From Archangium sp. (GTDB lineage Bacteria; Myxococcota; Myxococcia; Myxococcales; Myxococcaceae), in the NCBI GenBank assembly GCA_030695565.1, contig JAUYRZ010000027.1:1-64000 (forward strand): DNA of 64,000 bases, in the 5' to 3' direction. The notes under the pieces were generated by a model. It was not told the origin of the DNA. It saw only the letters and a list, made by a program, of their open reading frames with translations, and made no database searches. The translations under genes were made by a program, and so were the position numbers. Shown here in pieces: positions 34,273 to 42,910 of this stretch. Every line of letters begins with the position of its first letter. The stretch's first letter is position 1.

Positions 34273-34823
34273 AGATCTATACGAAGACGGGTGACACGGG
34301 AGACACGGGGCTTTTCGGCGGAGGTCGCGTCGGGAAAGACGACGCACGCGTCGAGGCCTACGGGCAGGTCGACGAGCTCAACTCGGTGCTGGGCCTCGCG
34401 CGCGCGGAAGGCCTGGGCAAGCTCGACCCGCTCGCGCAGTCGCTGCAAGACCAGCTGTTCACCGTCGGCTCCATTCTCGCGACGCCCCAGGACAGCAAGG
34501 CGGCCGCGCACATTCCCCGCGTGCAGGACTCGTGGATCACCGCGATGGAGCAGGCGATCGACTCGTACGATCTCGAGCTCGCGCCGCTGACCGCTTTCAT
34601 TCTTCCCGGTGGAACCAGGGCCGCATCGTCGCTTCACCTCGCGCGCACCGTCTGCCGCCGTGCCGAGCGCCACGTGGTGCCGCTCTTCAGGCAGGGCCTG
34701 GTCGATGGGCAGGTGGTGGTGTTCCTCAATCGCCTGTCAGATCTGCTCTTCGCCATGGCCCGCTACGCGAACTTTCAGGCCGGCGTGAAGGACGTGCCGT
34801 GGGTGGCCCCGAAGAACTCGTGA
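34269..34823 (+). CDS. Cob(I)alamin adenosyltransferase, PduO type
   Basis: 184 residues from ATG 34269 (ATGA overlap with folA). N-terminal [38 protein letters not shown] is the family's ATP- and cobalamin-binding region. FILPGGTRAASSLHLARTVCRRAERHV is the second signature and FLNRLSDLLFAMAR the third. Makes adenosylcobalamin. It probably supports methylmalonyl-CoA mutase, consistent with a methylmalonyl-CoA epimerase gene at 40997. Overlaps queG by four bases. Confidence 0.95.
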   Translation: MKIYTKTGDTGDTGLFGGGRVGKDDARVEAYGQVDELNSVLGLARAEGLGKLDPLAQSLQDQLFTVGSILATPQDSKAAAHIPRVQDSWITAMEQAIDSYDLELAPLTAFILPGGTRAASSLHLARTVCRRAERHVVPLFRQGLVDGQVVVFLNRLSDLLFAMARYANFQAGVKDVPWVAPKNS

Positions 34824-35818
34824 CGCTCCCGGCTGCGCGGCTCTCTGCCCTGGCAAAGAGCGCGGGTTTCGAGCTGGTGGGCTTCGCGAAGGCGGAGCCC
34901 ATTCCTGGTGAGGCGTTGCTCGACTGGCTGGCCGCAGGTCACCACGCCGACCTCGACTGGATGGCGCAGCGGGTCGACGAACGGCTCGATGTCACCAGGC
35001 TGCTCCCGGGCGCGCGCACGGTGATCGCGTTGGCGTGCAACTACTGGCACTCCGATGAGCCGTCGCCCGTGGCCCGGTATGCGCGCGGCCGCGACTATCA
35101 CGCGACCATGCGCGATCGAATGCGGGCGCTGCGCCGCTCCCTTCGCGCCGAGTTTCCGGGCGTGAATGACTACGGCTCGGTCGACGCGAGCCCGGTGATG
35201 GAGAAGGTGTGGGCGGTGCGCGCGGGCCTGGGCACGGTCACCAAGAACGGCTGCTTCACCACGCACGAGTTCGGCTCCTGGGTGGTGCTCTCCGCGATGA
35301 TCCTCGACGCGCCGGTCGATGCCTACGCACAGGCACTCGACGAAGATCCCTGCGGGCGTTGCCGCATCTGCATCGACGCGTGCCCCACCAGCGCGATCGT
35401 CGCGGATCGGGTGATCGACGCGGGGTTGTGCCTCTCGTACCAGACCATCGAGAACGACGAGCTCGTGCCCGAGAACGTGCGGCCTGCGTTTCAGGAGACC
35501 GTGTTCGGCTGCGACATCTGCCAGGACGTGTGCCCGCTCAACATGACGCCCGTGAAGGCGGGGACACGCTTCGAGCCGCGTTCGTTGGCGGCCCAGTCGG
35601 TACGCACGCTGGCCGGGATGACGCGCGCTGAGTTCGATGCCTGGGTTCCCGGAACGCCGCTCTCGCGCGCGGGCTACGACGGGCTTCGGCGCAACGCCGC
35701 CTTCGCCTTGGGCGCCTCTCATGATCACGGCGCGCGGCCCGTGCTCGAGAAGCTCCTGCTGGATCCCTCAGAGCGTGTCGTCGAAGCAGCTCGTTGGGCT
35801 CTGAAGAGACTCGAGTAG
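34820..35818 (+). CDS. queG: Epoxyqueuosine reductase
   Basis: 332 residues from GTG 34820, overlapping the preceding stop in GTGA; the longer open frame upstream is only the shadow of the preceding gene. Last step of queuosine synthesis in tRNA: reduces epoxyqueuosine using cobalamin. Two 4Fe-4S motifs: CGRCRICIDACP (C178, C181, C184, C188) and CDICQDVCP (C231, C234, C238). The C-terminal tail looks HEAT-like (LLDPSERVVEAARWAL). Cobalamin use links it to the upstream PduO gene. Confidence 0.95.
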   Translation: MTLPAARLSALAKSAGFELVGFAKAEPIPGEALLDWLAAGHHADLDWMAQRVDERLDVTRLLPGARTVIALACNYWHSDEPSPVARYARGRDYHATMRDRMRALRRSLRAEFPGVNDYGSVDASPVMEKVWAVRAGLGTVTKNGCFTTHEFGSWVVLSAMILDAPVDAYAQALDEDPCGRCRICIDACPTSAIVADRVIDAGLCLSYQTIENDELVPENVRPAFQETVFGCDICQDVCPLNMTPVKAGTRFEPRSLAAQSVRTLAGMTRAEFDAWVPGTPLSRAGYDGLRRNAAFALGASHDHGARPVLEKLLLDPSERVVEAARWALKRLE

Positions 35819-35822
35819 AGTT

Positions 35823-35859
35823 CCCCTCTCCCTCCTCCGGGAGAGGGTCAGGGTGAGGG
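35823..35859. repeat. REP-like hairpin repeat, copy D
   Basis: CCCTCTCCC (35824-35832) and GGGAGAGGG (35839-35847) are a perfect 9-bp stem with a 6-base loop, followed by TCAGGGTGAGGG. It is 5 bp after queG and about 110 bp from the end of the convergent ttcA. The remaining intergenic bases to 35967 show nothing recognisable. Confidence 0.8.
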
Positions 35860-35967
35860 AGCTCGACCTGCCCCGCGGCGCTGGGTGTGCGCGGCCCTCG
35901 TGGTCTTGTTGGTGACGCCTGGCCCAAACGCCTCCGCGTGCGAGCTGGGGCTGAACCAGGCCCCCTT

Positions 35968-36840
35968 TCAGCGAGGGCCGGGCGGCGTGAGCAGCACGTC
36001 GACGCTCGAGTGCACGGGCAACGCGGCGAAGCGCACCTGCGTCTCTCTGGCCTGACTGCGCGCGGCCAGGTGTTGCGGCCGTTCGGCCCAGGCCTGCGCG
36101 ACCTCGGTGTCGAGCAGGTGCGTGGCCCGCACATTCGAGAGCGCGCCGAGCATCGACTGCCGCACGTGCGGGTTCATCGTCTCCAGTTGCCGCAGCAGCG
36201 CGTTCATCGCGTCGCGCTTGAGGTCTTTCTGCGAGCCGCAGAGGTTGCAGGGAAGAATCGGAAACCCAGCTGACGCGGCGAAGGTGGCGATGTCGGCCTC
36301 GGCGCATTCGATGAGCGGGCGGATCACCTCGAAGCGGCCGTCGTCGGTGGTGTATCGCGCGGGCATCGCCTGCATCCGGCCCGAGTAGACGAGGTTGAGC
36401 AGAAAGGTCTCCAACGTGTCTTCGCGGTGATGGCCCAACGCGATCTTCGTGGCGCCCAGCCGCTGCGCTGCCGTGTAGAGAATTCCGCGGCGAAGCCGGC
36501 TGCAGGCCGCACACGGAGTGCCGCCTCGAGGCGTGCGTTCGATCACCTCGGAGTAGGTGTCTTCGGAGAGGATCTCGAACGGCACGCCGAAGCGCTCCAG
36601 CCAGTTCTTCAAGGGCGCGCCGTCGTAGCCGGGCTGTCGTTGATCGAGATGCACCGCGATGAGCTCGAACTTCACTTCCCAACGCCGGCGCGCTTGCTCG
36701 AGCAAGTGCAACAACGTGTAGCTGTCCTTGCCGCCCGACAGGCACACCATCACCCGGTCGCCTTCGCGGAGGAGTTCGTGGGTGTGAATCGTCTTCGTGA
36801 GCCGGGACAGCAGCTTTCCTTCGAGGGCTTCGGCCGACAT
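35968..36840 (-). CDS. ttcA: tRNA 2-thiocytidine synthetase TtcA
   Basis: 290 residues from ATG 36840. PP-loop CLSGGKDSY (SGGKDS 35-40), CAAC (C110, C113) and CNLC (C198, C201), and HHREDTLETFLLN match the TtcA family that thiolates C32 in tRNA with an iron-sulfur cluster. Member of the same tRNA-modification theme as queG across the junction. The C-terminal about 45 residues (QARETQVRFAALPVHSSVDVLL) extend beyond the core and are not conserved as far as I can judge. Confidence 0.93.
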   Translation of the reverse strand: MSAEALEGKLLSRLTKTIHTHELLREGDRVMVCLSGGKDSYTLLHLLEQARRRWEVKFELIAVHLDQRQPGYDGAPLKNWLERFGVPFEILSEDTYSEVIERTPRGGTPCAACSRLRRGILYTAAQRLGATKIALGHHREDTLETFLLNLVYSGRMQAMPARYTTDDGRFEVIRPLIECAEADIATFAASAGFPILPCNLCGSQKDLKRDAMNALLRQLETMNPHVRQSMLGALSNVRATHLLDTEVAQAWAERPQHLAARSQARETQVRFAALPVHSSVDVLLTPPGPR

Positions 36841-36893
36841 GGAGAAAGGAGCTAGCCCAAATCGCCTCACCTGATTAGGGGGCACTTCGCCCC

Positions 36894-37526
36894 ATGGACA
36901 ACCTCGTCAGACTGCTCGATTCCAACAAGGCCTGGGCTGCCGCTCGGCTCTCCGAAGATCGCGACTACTTCAACCGCCTGGCGCACCTGCAACAGCCCGA
37001 GTTTCTCTGGATCGGCTGCAGCGATTCGCGGGTGGCGGCCAACGTGATCACCGGCACGCAGCCCGGCGAGATCTTCGTTCACCGGAACATCGCCAACATG
37101 GTGGTGCACACCGACATGAACCTGCTCTCGGTGCTCGAGTACTCGGTGAACGTGCTCAAGGTGAAGCACATCATCGTGTGCGGTCACTACGGCTGCGGCG
37201 GCGTGAAGGCGGCGTCGGAGCAGAAGAGCCTGGGCATCATCAACAACTGGCTGCGGAACATCGAAGACGTCTTCCGCACTCACCGCGATGAGCTGACGGC
37301 AATCCCCGGTGAGAAGCAGCGGGTGGATCGCCTGGTCGAGCTCAACGTCGAGGAGCAGGTGCTCAACCTCGCGAAGACTTCGATCGTGCAGCGCGCGTGG
37401 AAGATCAAGCAGGAGACCACGCTTCACGGCTGGGTCTACGGGCTCGATGACGGCATCATCAAGCCGCTCACCCAGGTCGACTCCACCGAGGCGATCGACC
37501 CGGTGTATCGCTACGACAATCTCTGA
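36894..37526 (+). CDS. can: Beta-carbonic anhydrase
   Basis: 210 residues. Zinc ligands and catalytic dyad are visible: GCSDSRVAAN (C42, D44, R46) and CGHYGCGG (H98, C101). Interconverts CO2 and bicarbonate. Length and spacing match the CynT/Can class. Divergent from ttcA with 53 bp between starts and convergent with the next gene (3-bp gap). Confidence 0.96.
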   Translation: MDNLVRLLDSNKAWAAARLSEDRDYFNRLAHLQQPEFLWIGCSDSRVAANVITGTQPGEIFVHRNIANMVVHTDMNLLSVLEYSVNVLKVKHIIVCGHYGCGGVKAASEQKSLGIINNWLRNIEDVFRTHRDELTAIPGEKQRVDRLVELNVEEQVLNLAKTSIVQRAWKIKQETTLHGWVYGLDDGIIKPLTQVDSTEAIDPVYRYDNL

Positions 37527-37529
37527 CCT

Positions 37530-38180
37530 TCAGTAGTTACGAAGGTCGTCGTGATCCTCTTCCTTCCGCCTGGGGGGAAGGGGTTCGACTTTCTTCTTCT
37601 TCGCCGGCGCCTCCTCTTCGGCCGGAGCACTGACGCGCGGCTTGTCGTCGCGCAGGTCTTCTTCGTCCTTGCGCGGGGTCATCTTCATCTCGATGACCTC
37701 CTTCTTCGGAGACTCGGCCCGCTCCTCTTTCGGCAGCGCCTTCTCCTCCTTCTTCTTCGGAGGCGGCGCTTCGTCAGTCTTGAGCGTGGTGCGGTTGGAC
37801 TTCGGCACCTCTGCGTCGTCGAGCGCCTCCTTCTTGCGCACCGGCTCGTCGTCAGCGGTGGCCTCGGCTGCGACCTTCTTCTTCTTCGGGCTGCTCCCGG
37901 TGCGTTCTTCGTCGCTGGCGGGCGTGCCATCGAGCGCACCTTCGTCGAGCCCGCTCGCTTTGGTCTCCATCACGCGTTCACCGCAACGGCTCGCCGTCTT
38001 GGTGCACTTCTTCATGCACTTGTCGTACTTCTTCTTCACCTCGACGCGCACCGAGCCTCCGAACTCGATGAGGCAATCGTCTTTGCACTCGAAGAACGAG
38101 TCGTCGCAATCACCCTCCGCGAACGCAGCGCAGGGAAGGAAGACGACCAACGAGATCAGGAGGGCGCGGAACACGTTCAT
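37530..38180 (-). CDS. Exported Lys/Glu-rich protein with Cys-rich head
   Basis: 216 residues from ATG 38180. Signal peptide LLISLVVFLPCAAFA. The head has CDDSFFECKDDC, CMKKCTKTASRC. From about residue 75 it is highly charged low-complexity sequence (KKKKVAAEATADDEPVRKKEALDD), ending in EEDHDDLRNY. Probably periplasmic, with a flexible linker. Function unknown. The 153 bp upstream (38181-38333) show no clear gene. Confidence 0.75.
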   Translation of the reverse strand: MNVFRALLISLVVFLPCAAFAEGDCDDSFFECKDDCLIEFGGSVRVEVKKKYDKCMKKCTKTASRCGERVMETKASGLDEGALDGTPASDEERTGSSPKKKKVAAEATADDEPVRKKEALDDAEVPKSNRTTLKTDEAPPPKKKEEKALPKEERAESPKKEVIEMKMTPRKDEEDLRDDKPRVSAPAEEEAPAKKKKVEPLPPRRKEEDHDDLRNY

Positions 38181-38333
38181 GAGCCTAATCCAGGGGTGGA
38201 GGGCACGGACATTGCTCCGACGGAGGACATGGGCCTTTTGTTCCCTGAGTGCCCTCATCGGTGTGGGCGAAAGCACGCAAACCGTCTCATTGCAGCGTGG
38301 TGACGTGGTGTTGCAGGCGCTTGAAAATTCGGG

Positions 38334-40100
38334 TCAGGGCACCAGCGGAAGCTCGAGCCGGGCTCTGCCCTCGCCGAGCATCAACGTCTGCGTGGCCACG
38401 TCGAAGCCGGTCTCCAGCTGCCACGCGCCCGCGCGATTCGAGTGAACGTGCAGCGCTGGAAAGCTCGAAGAGGTCACGTCGATGCGCCACCGCGCGCCGG
38501 CCGGCAACACCCACTCGGTGGGCCAGAAGTCGATGCTGAGCTCGATGGGCGTACCGGGCGTGGAGGCCTGAGGCGAAGTCACCTCGGCGGTGGGATACGC
38601 GAGCGTGGCGGCGTTCTCCCGCACCAGCAGCGCCTGTCCGTCCTGCTCGGCGATCAACCGCGCGACGAACGCGGTGTCGGGCGCCGACGAGGCGACGGTG
38701 AGCTCGAGCCGCGCCGAACCGGAGAGCCGTGAGGCGGCCGTCGACGGCTCGCTGCGAAAGGTGAGCACGTCGTCACGCGTGCAGCTGTCGCCTTGCTCGA
38801 CCGGCCCGGGCGTGATGCCCAGGTTGCGGAAGAACGCGAACGACAACAACGAGGCGCCGCCGCGCGTGGGCACTGGATGGGCGGGGTCGAACGTGAACTG
38901 CGCCGTCTGGCTCGGCGTCGCGGTCGCCGACAACACACCACCGCTGCAGGTGTTCGACTGTTCAGCGCCTCCCAGTTCATAGGTGGTCAGCGGGATCTCG
39001 TTCGACGGCCAGCTCGGGTGCGAGCGGAAGGCGTCATCACCCACGCCCCAGGTCTGCACCGTGCCGGGCACCAGCTTGCGCAGCGGCTGGCCTTTGAGCG
39101 TGTGGTCGAACCACTCCAGCATCAGGGGCCACTGATCGAGCCGGCCCGGAGCGCTGACGAAATCGAAGTCACCCGAGGTGAGGCCCAGGTGATTCCAGGG
39201 GCCAATCACGAACACGCTCTGGTCGCGCGTGGCGAGGCGCTCCCAGGTGTCGCGTTGGGCCATGAAGAAGGGGTCGAAGAAGCCACCCACGAAGAGCATC
39301 GGCACGGTGGCGTGCTCGGGCGCGGCGCGGAACTGCTTCATCTGCTCGGTCTGCCAGTACTCTGAAGAAGGCGCCGAAGACGCGAGGGCATCGCGGTACC
39401 AGCCGAGCTTCCTGGTCATGTACTTCTCGTCGATCTCGATCGACGGCCGATGGCTCGCAGCCTCGAGGTAGTCGCTGCCCGCGGTCTGCCGCATGCCTCG
39501 GCCGGGCATCAAGGTGGCCCACGCGGTGAGGATGTCGTCGCGCAGCAGGCCGCGCTCGTAGAACACCTTCCGCAGATCGGTACCGAACACCGAAGGCACC
39601 AGCGTCTTCACTTCGGGCGGGAGCTCGGAGGCCACCGTCCACTGCGTGCAGGTCAGATAGCTCGGGCCGCGCATGCCGATGTTGCCGTCGACGAAGGGCT
39701 GTTTCACCAGCCACGCCAGCGTATCGAGACCGTCTTCACGCTCATGAATGATGGGCTCCCAGTCACCTTCGCTGTCCATCTGGCCACGCACGTCTTGCAA
39801 TACGCACGCGTACCCGAAGCGCGTCATGGCCTGGCACTGCATCGCCTCGATGGGCTTCAAGTACTCGTAGGGGTTGCGCACCAGAATGGTGGGCGCGCGG
39901 GTGAGCCCTTCGGGCACGTAGATCTCGGTGTGCAGCTTCACCCCGTCGCGCATGGGCAGCTCGACCGTGCTGGCCACCCAACCGGCGCGGGTGAACTCGG
40001 GCAACTTCGCGGCGCGGCGGAAGAGTTCATGCCGTGCGAAGAGCGCGCTCCCGAGGAGCGTCAGCAGGAGCAGGAACACGCCGAGCACGTACTTCTTCAC
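38334..40100 (-). CDS. CocE/NonD-type serine hydrolase
   Basis: 588 residues from GTG 40100 (AGGT upstream; GTG 40121 is an alternative). A short N-terminal membrane anchor is followed by an alpha/beta-hydrolase domain with LQDVRGQMDSEG and GMRGPSYLTCTQW, where S147 is the expected nucleophile. The second half has FVGGFFDPFF and VIGPWNHLG, probable acid and histidine, and a beta-jelly-roll end (X-Pro dipeptidyl-peptidase C-terminal type). Hydrolyses an ester or peptide bond; substrate unknown. The nucleophile context is GPSYLT rather than the usual GxSYxG. Confidence 0.88.
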   Translation of the reverse strand: MKKYVLGVFLLLLTLLGSALFARHELFRRAAKLPEFTRAGWVASTVELPMRDGVKLHTEIYVPEGLTRAPTILVRNPYEYLKPIEAMQCQAMTRFGYACVLQDVRGQMDSEGDWEPIIHEREDGLDTLAWLVKQPFVDGNIGMRGPSYLTCTQWTVASELPPEVKTLVPSVFGTDLRKVFYERGLLRDDILTAWATLMPGRGMRQTAGSDYLEAASHRPSIEIDEKYMTRKLGWYRDALASSAPSSEYWQTEQMKQFRAAPEHATVPMLFVGGFFDPFFMAQRDTWERLATRDQSVFVIGPWNHLGLTSGDFDFVSAPGRLDQWPLMLEWFDHTLKGQPLRKLVPGTVQTWGVGDDAFRSHPSWPSNEIPLTTYELGGAEQSNTCSGGVLSATATPSQTAQFTFDPAHPVPTRGGASLLSFAFFRNLGITPGPVEQGDSCTRDDVLTFRSEPSTAASRLSGSARLELTVASSAPDTAFVARLIAEQDGQALLVRENAATLAYPTAEVTSPQASTPGTPIELSIDFWPTEWVLPAGARWRIDVTSSSFPALHVHSNRAGAWQLETGFDVATQTLMLGEGRARLELPLVP

Positions 40101-40176
40101 GCGCCAGCTACCTGTCAGCACCGGGGCTGGGCCGCAAGCAGATGACGCGGGGCGGCTCGTCGATTACACGCGCTCC

Positions 40177-41046
40177 ATGCCCGAACTTCCCGAGGTCGAA
40201 TTTGCCCGGCGCAGCCTCGAGAAGTGGTTCGAGGGCCGGAAGCTCGTGCGCACCGAAGCCGAGTCGGGCGTGCGCACCTTTCGCGATTGCGACCTGGGGA
40301 TCTTCAAGGCGCTCAAGGGCGAGCTCACCGGCATCGAGCGCAAGGGCAAGTACTTGATGGTGCGGTTCTCCAGCAAGCTGGGCTTCGTGGGGCACCTGGG
40401 CATGACCGGGAAGTTCCTCAAGCGCGCTCCGGGAGAAGAGGTGAAGTGGAGCCGCGCCCGCTTCATCCTCGACGACGGTGAAGTGATTCATTTTCAGGAC
40501 ATGCGCATGTTCGGCCGCATCGACGCGGTGCCTGCCGCCGAGCTGGAGGGCCGGCCCGCCGTGGCGAAGCTGGGCCTCGACCCGCTGCGTGATGGCGTGA
40601 GTGTCGAGCAGCTTCAGGCCGCGCTCGATGGCACCAATCAAGAGCTCAAGATCGCGCTGATGGATCAGGAGCGCATCGCGGGCCTGGGCAACATCCACGC
40701 GGCCGAGGCGTTGTTCCGCGCGAAGATTCACCCCGAGCGCACGCCGGCCACGCTCTCGCCCGCCGATTGGAAGGCGCTGGTCAAAGGCATCCAGGCCACC
40801 ATCGCGTTCGCGCTGGAGCACGAAGGCGACGGAGACGAGATTCAGTACGTCGAAGAAGGGGCTCCGAACCCGTTTCTCATCTATGGGCGCGCGGGTACGC
40901 CGTGCCGCAAGTGCAAGACGATCGTGAAGTCATTCACCCAGGGAGGCCGGACGACGCACTTCTGTCCGACCTGCCAGCCGAAGCAGAGGAGGATCGATGG
41001 AGACCAGATGCGCAAAAGGCCTCGAGCACGTCGCTATCGCGGTTAA
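40177..41046 (+). CDS. mutM: Formamidopyrimidine-DNA glycosylase
   Basis: 289 residues from ATG 40177 (MPELPEVEFARRSLEKW), with the catalytic P2/E3. Other motifs: HLGMTGKFL, the DQERIAGLGNIHAAEALF helix-two-turn-helix and the zinc finger CRKCKTIVKSFTQGGRTTHFCPTC. Excises 8-oxoguanine and nicks DNA. After the finger it has a short basic extension (about 22 residues) that overlaps the mce start by 50 bases. All catalytic parts are intact. Confidence 0.95.
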   Translation: MPELPEVEFARRSLEKWFEGRKLVRTEAESGVRTFRDCDLGIFKALKGELTGIERKGKYLMVRFSSKLGFVGHLGMTGKFLKRAPGEEVKWSRARFILDDGEVIHFQDMRMFGRIDAVPAAELEGRPAVAKLGLDPLRDGVSVEQLQAALDGTNQELKIALMDQERIAGLGNIHAAEALFRAKIHPERTPATLSPADWKALVKGIQATIAFALEHEGDGDEIQYVEEGAPNPFLIYGRAGTPCRKCKTIVKSFTQGGRTTHFCPTCQPKQRRIDGDQMRKRPRARRYRG

Positions 41047-41410
41047 GGATCTCGACGCCGCCGTTCACTACTACGTGCACGTGTTGGGCTTCGCGCCTCC
41101 CGAGCTGGAGGTGGTGGCTGATCAGAAGGTACGCACGGCGATCTTCGGTCACGGCATGGGCCGCATCGAGTTGATTTGTCCGACCGATCCGAGCTCGAGC
41201 GTGGCGAAGTTTCTCGAGAAGCGCGGCGACGGGCTTCATCACATCTGCGTCGAGGTCGACGACATCGTGGCGACGCTCGCCGAGCTGAAGGCGAAGGGCG
41301 TGGCGTTGATCGACGAGGTGCCGCGCATCGGTGCGGGCGGCGCGCGGATCGCGTTCGTTCACCCGAAGGGCGGCTACGGCGTCTTGACCGAGCTTCGCCA
41401 GGGTCCGTGA
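40997..41410 (+). CDS. mce: Methylmalonyl-CoA epimerase
   Basis: 137 residues from ATG 40997, with GAGGATCG upstream. Glyoxalase-fold motifs: GLEHVAIAVKDLDAA (metal H), GRIELICP, DGLHHICVEVDD and GYGVLTEL. Epimerises (S)- to (R)-methylmalonyl-CoA in propionate metabolism, which fits the PduO adenosyltransferase seen at 34269. Overlaps the mutM 3' end by 50 bases in another frame. Confidence 0.93.
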   Translation: METRCAKGLEHVAIAVKDLDAAVHYYVHVLGFAPPELEVVADQKVRTAIFGHGMGRIELICPTDPSSSVAKFLEKRGDGLHHICVEVDDIVATLAELKAKGVALIDEVPRIGAGGARIAFVHPKGGYGVLTELRQGP

Positions 41411-41458
41411 GCTGAGACGGGCGTAGACCAGTCGGTCGTCTCAAATCATGAGGTTGGG

Positions 41459-41475
41459 CTGGCACGCGGGCTGCT
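41459..41475 (+). promoter_or_regulatory. Sigma-54-type promoter
   Basis: CTGGCACG (41459-41466), four bases, then CTGCT (41471-41475) matches the -24/-12 consensus TGGCACG-N4-TTGCW with one mismatch and correct spacing. The predicted start of transcription is near 41486, just before ATG 41489. An enhancer-binding activator would be needed; no such gene is in the window. Confidence 0.6.
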
Positions 41476-41477
41476 TT

Positions 41478-41502
41478 GGGCGAGTGCCATGTCCACTCGC
41501 CC
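41478..41502. promoter_or_regulatory. 9-bp dyad around the start codon
   Basis: GGGCGAGTG (41478-41486) and CACTCGCCC (41494-41502) are perfect inverted arms; the 7-base centre holds ATG 41489. If transcription starts near 41486, the left arm is untranscribed and the dyad is better read as an operator than as an RNA hairpin. Confidence 0.5.
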
Positions 41503-42910
41503 CGTTGGAAGTGCCTCGTCGAACGTCACAGAAGTGAACTTCAGCGAAGTCGAGAGCGAGCCCTTCACGGCGCCTCCGACCCGCTCTCCTGCACGCACCG
41601 AGAGCCAGGTCGAGCCGTGGTTGGGTCAGCGGCCGCTCACCTTCAAAGAACCTGAGTTCTTCCAGGGGGAAACCAGTTCGGCTCCGGATCTCGCGATGCA
41701 AGCCGCACAAGAGAACGCTCAGCGGCAACGCGATCTGAAAAGCCTATCCATTCTCGACGCGCCGATTGCGGCGTTGGGTGCCAGGTTTGACGCCGACACC
41801 TCCTTCAAGCTCAAGCACGTGACTGCGTTCGGGAAGGCCATTCAGACGCCTGAGTTCATGAGCGCTGCGGCGAACCTCTCGCCCGCCGACGTCCGCGCCC
41901 GAGTGGAGGAGCAGGTGAAGAAGGCCTGGCCTCAGGCCTCGCCGGAGCAGACCCAGCAACTGAAGCAGTACCTGATGAAGGAAATGGGCGAGTTTCTCCG
42001 GCAAGGGGCGGCCCCTCGGATGCAGGAGACCGCGACCCGGATGCTCGACGCTGCGGCGAAGTCTTTCGACAAGACGGCCGCCAACCCCTCGGAGACAGCA
42101 GCACTCGCGACGCGGCTCACGGAGATGGCTCACCCGCTCGCGCCCGTCGAAGACCAGTGTGAGGTTCGCGATCTTCGAATCGCGCTCGGCCTGAAGGCTG
42201 ATCAGGCCAACGTGTCACCCGAGGATCTGACGAAGGGACTCAAAGCGCGCGCAGCGCTCCTCCATCAGGAAGCGAAGAAGATGAAGTATCACGATCAGCT
42301 CACCGTCTTCCGCGCACTGGCGGAGCAGGACGTGAGCGGGATCTACAAGCAGGCCAAGGGCATTCGCGAGGGCAGCATGCTCGCCGCGCAGATTGATGGC
42401 GTCCGGCAGAAGGGCGAAAACGAGAACACCGCCATCGCAGGCGCTCAGTTGAGCGCGATGGTCGCGGCGGCGGTCGTCACGGGTGGCCTGGGCGTCGGCG
42501 GCTTCGCTGGAGTGGCAATCAGCAGCGGCGCGGCTCTTTCGCTCAAAGCGCCCTCGGTGCTCTCGGCCTGGCAGTCAGTCGATACCGCCAAGGCAGGTGA
42601 GTCTGCCGGCACGATGAAGGCTGGTGCAGAGGACGAGGCCACCCAGAAAGCCGTCATCGTGACCGCGGAGGCGGTGGCCGGTGCGGGCGCCTCCGCCTTG
42701 GGATCTCACCAGCTTCATGGCGCCACGGAAGCGCTTGCCAAGCCGATGGTTGAGCACATGGCGGACAACCTCGTGAGGGGCGCAGCCCATGGTGTCATCG
42801 AGGGCTTGGTGGAGAAGGGCGGCGGGAAGATCGCACACTGGGCGGAGCACAAACTGGCGAACGAAGGTCAGGCCACCGGCAAGAACGCCCTCGAGCGTGC
42901 CAAGCCGTGA
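41489..42910 (+). CDS. Unrecognised protein with hydrophobic Gly/Ala segment
   Basis: 473 residues from ATG 41489. No signal peptide. Residues 1-70 are Ser/Thr/Pro-rich and disordered. Residues about 75-310 are charged helices (SPADVRARVEEQVKKAWPQA; QQLKQYLMKEMGEFLRQG). Residues 316-352 are a long Gly/Ala hydrophobic stretch (AMVAAAVVTGGLGVGGFAGV), with a second Ala-rich stretch at about 386-405. The end is helical. The hydrophobic hairpin recalls pore-forming or secreted effector proteins, but no family is recognised. It is preceded by a sigma-54-type promoter and overlaps the kinase start by four bases. Confidence 0.75.
   Translation: MSTRPVGSASSNVTEVNFSEVESEPFTAPPTRSPARTESQVEPWLGQRPLTFKEPEFFQGETSSAPDLAMQAAQENAQRQRDLKSLSILDAPIAALGARFDADTSFKLKHVTAFGKAIQTPEFMSAAANLSPADVRARVEEQVKKAWPQASPEQTQQLKQYLMKEMGEFLRQGAAPRMQETATRMLDAAAKSFDKTAANPSETAALATRLTEMAHPLAPVEDQCEVRDLRIALGLKADQANVSPEDLTKGLKARAALLHQEAKKMKYHDQLTVFRALAEQDVSGIYKQAKGIREGSMLAAQIDGVRQKGENENTAIAGAQLSAMVAAAVVTGGLGVGGFAGVAISSGAALSLKAPSVLSAWQSVDTAKAGESAGTMKAGAEDEATQKAVIVTAEAVAGAGASALGSHQLHGATEALAKPMVEHMADNLVRGAAHGVIEGLVEKGGGKIAHWAEHKLANEGQATGKNALERAKP

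Noticed and set aside
38343-40100. Broken active site in the CocE-type hydrolase
   Set aside because: The nucleophile context GPSYLT differs from GxSYxG, but the Ser itself and the probable Asp and His motifs are present, so inactivity is not supported.
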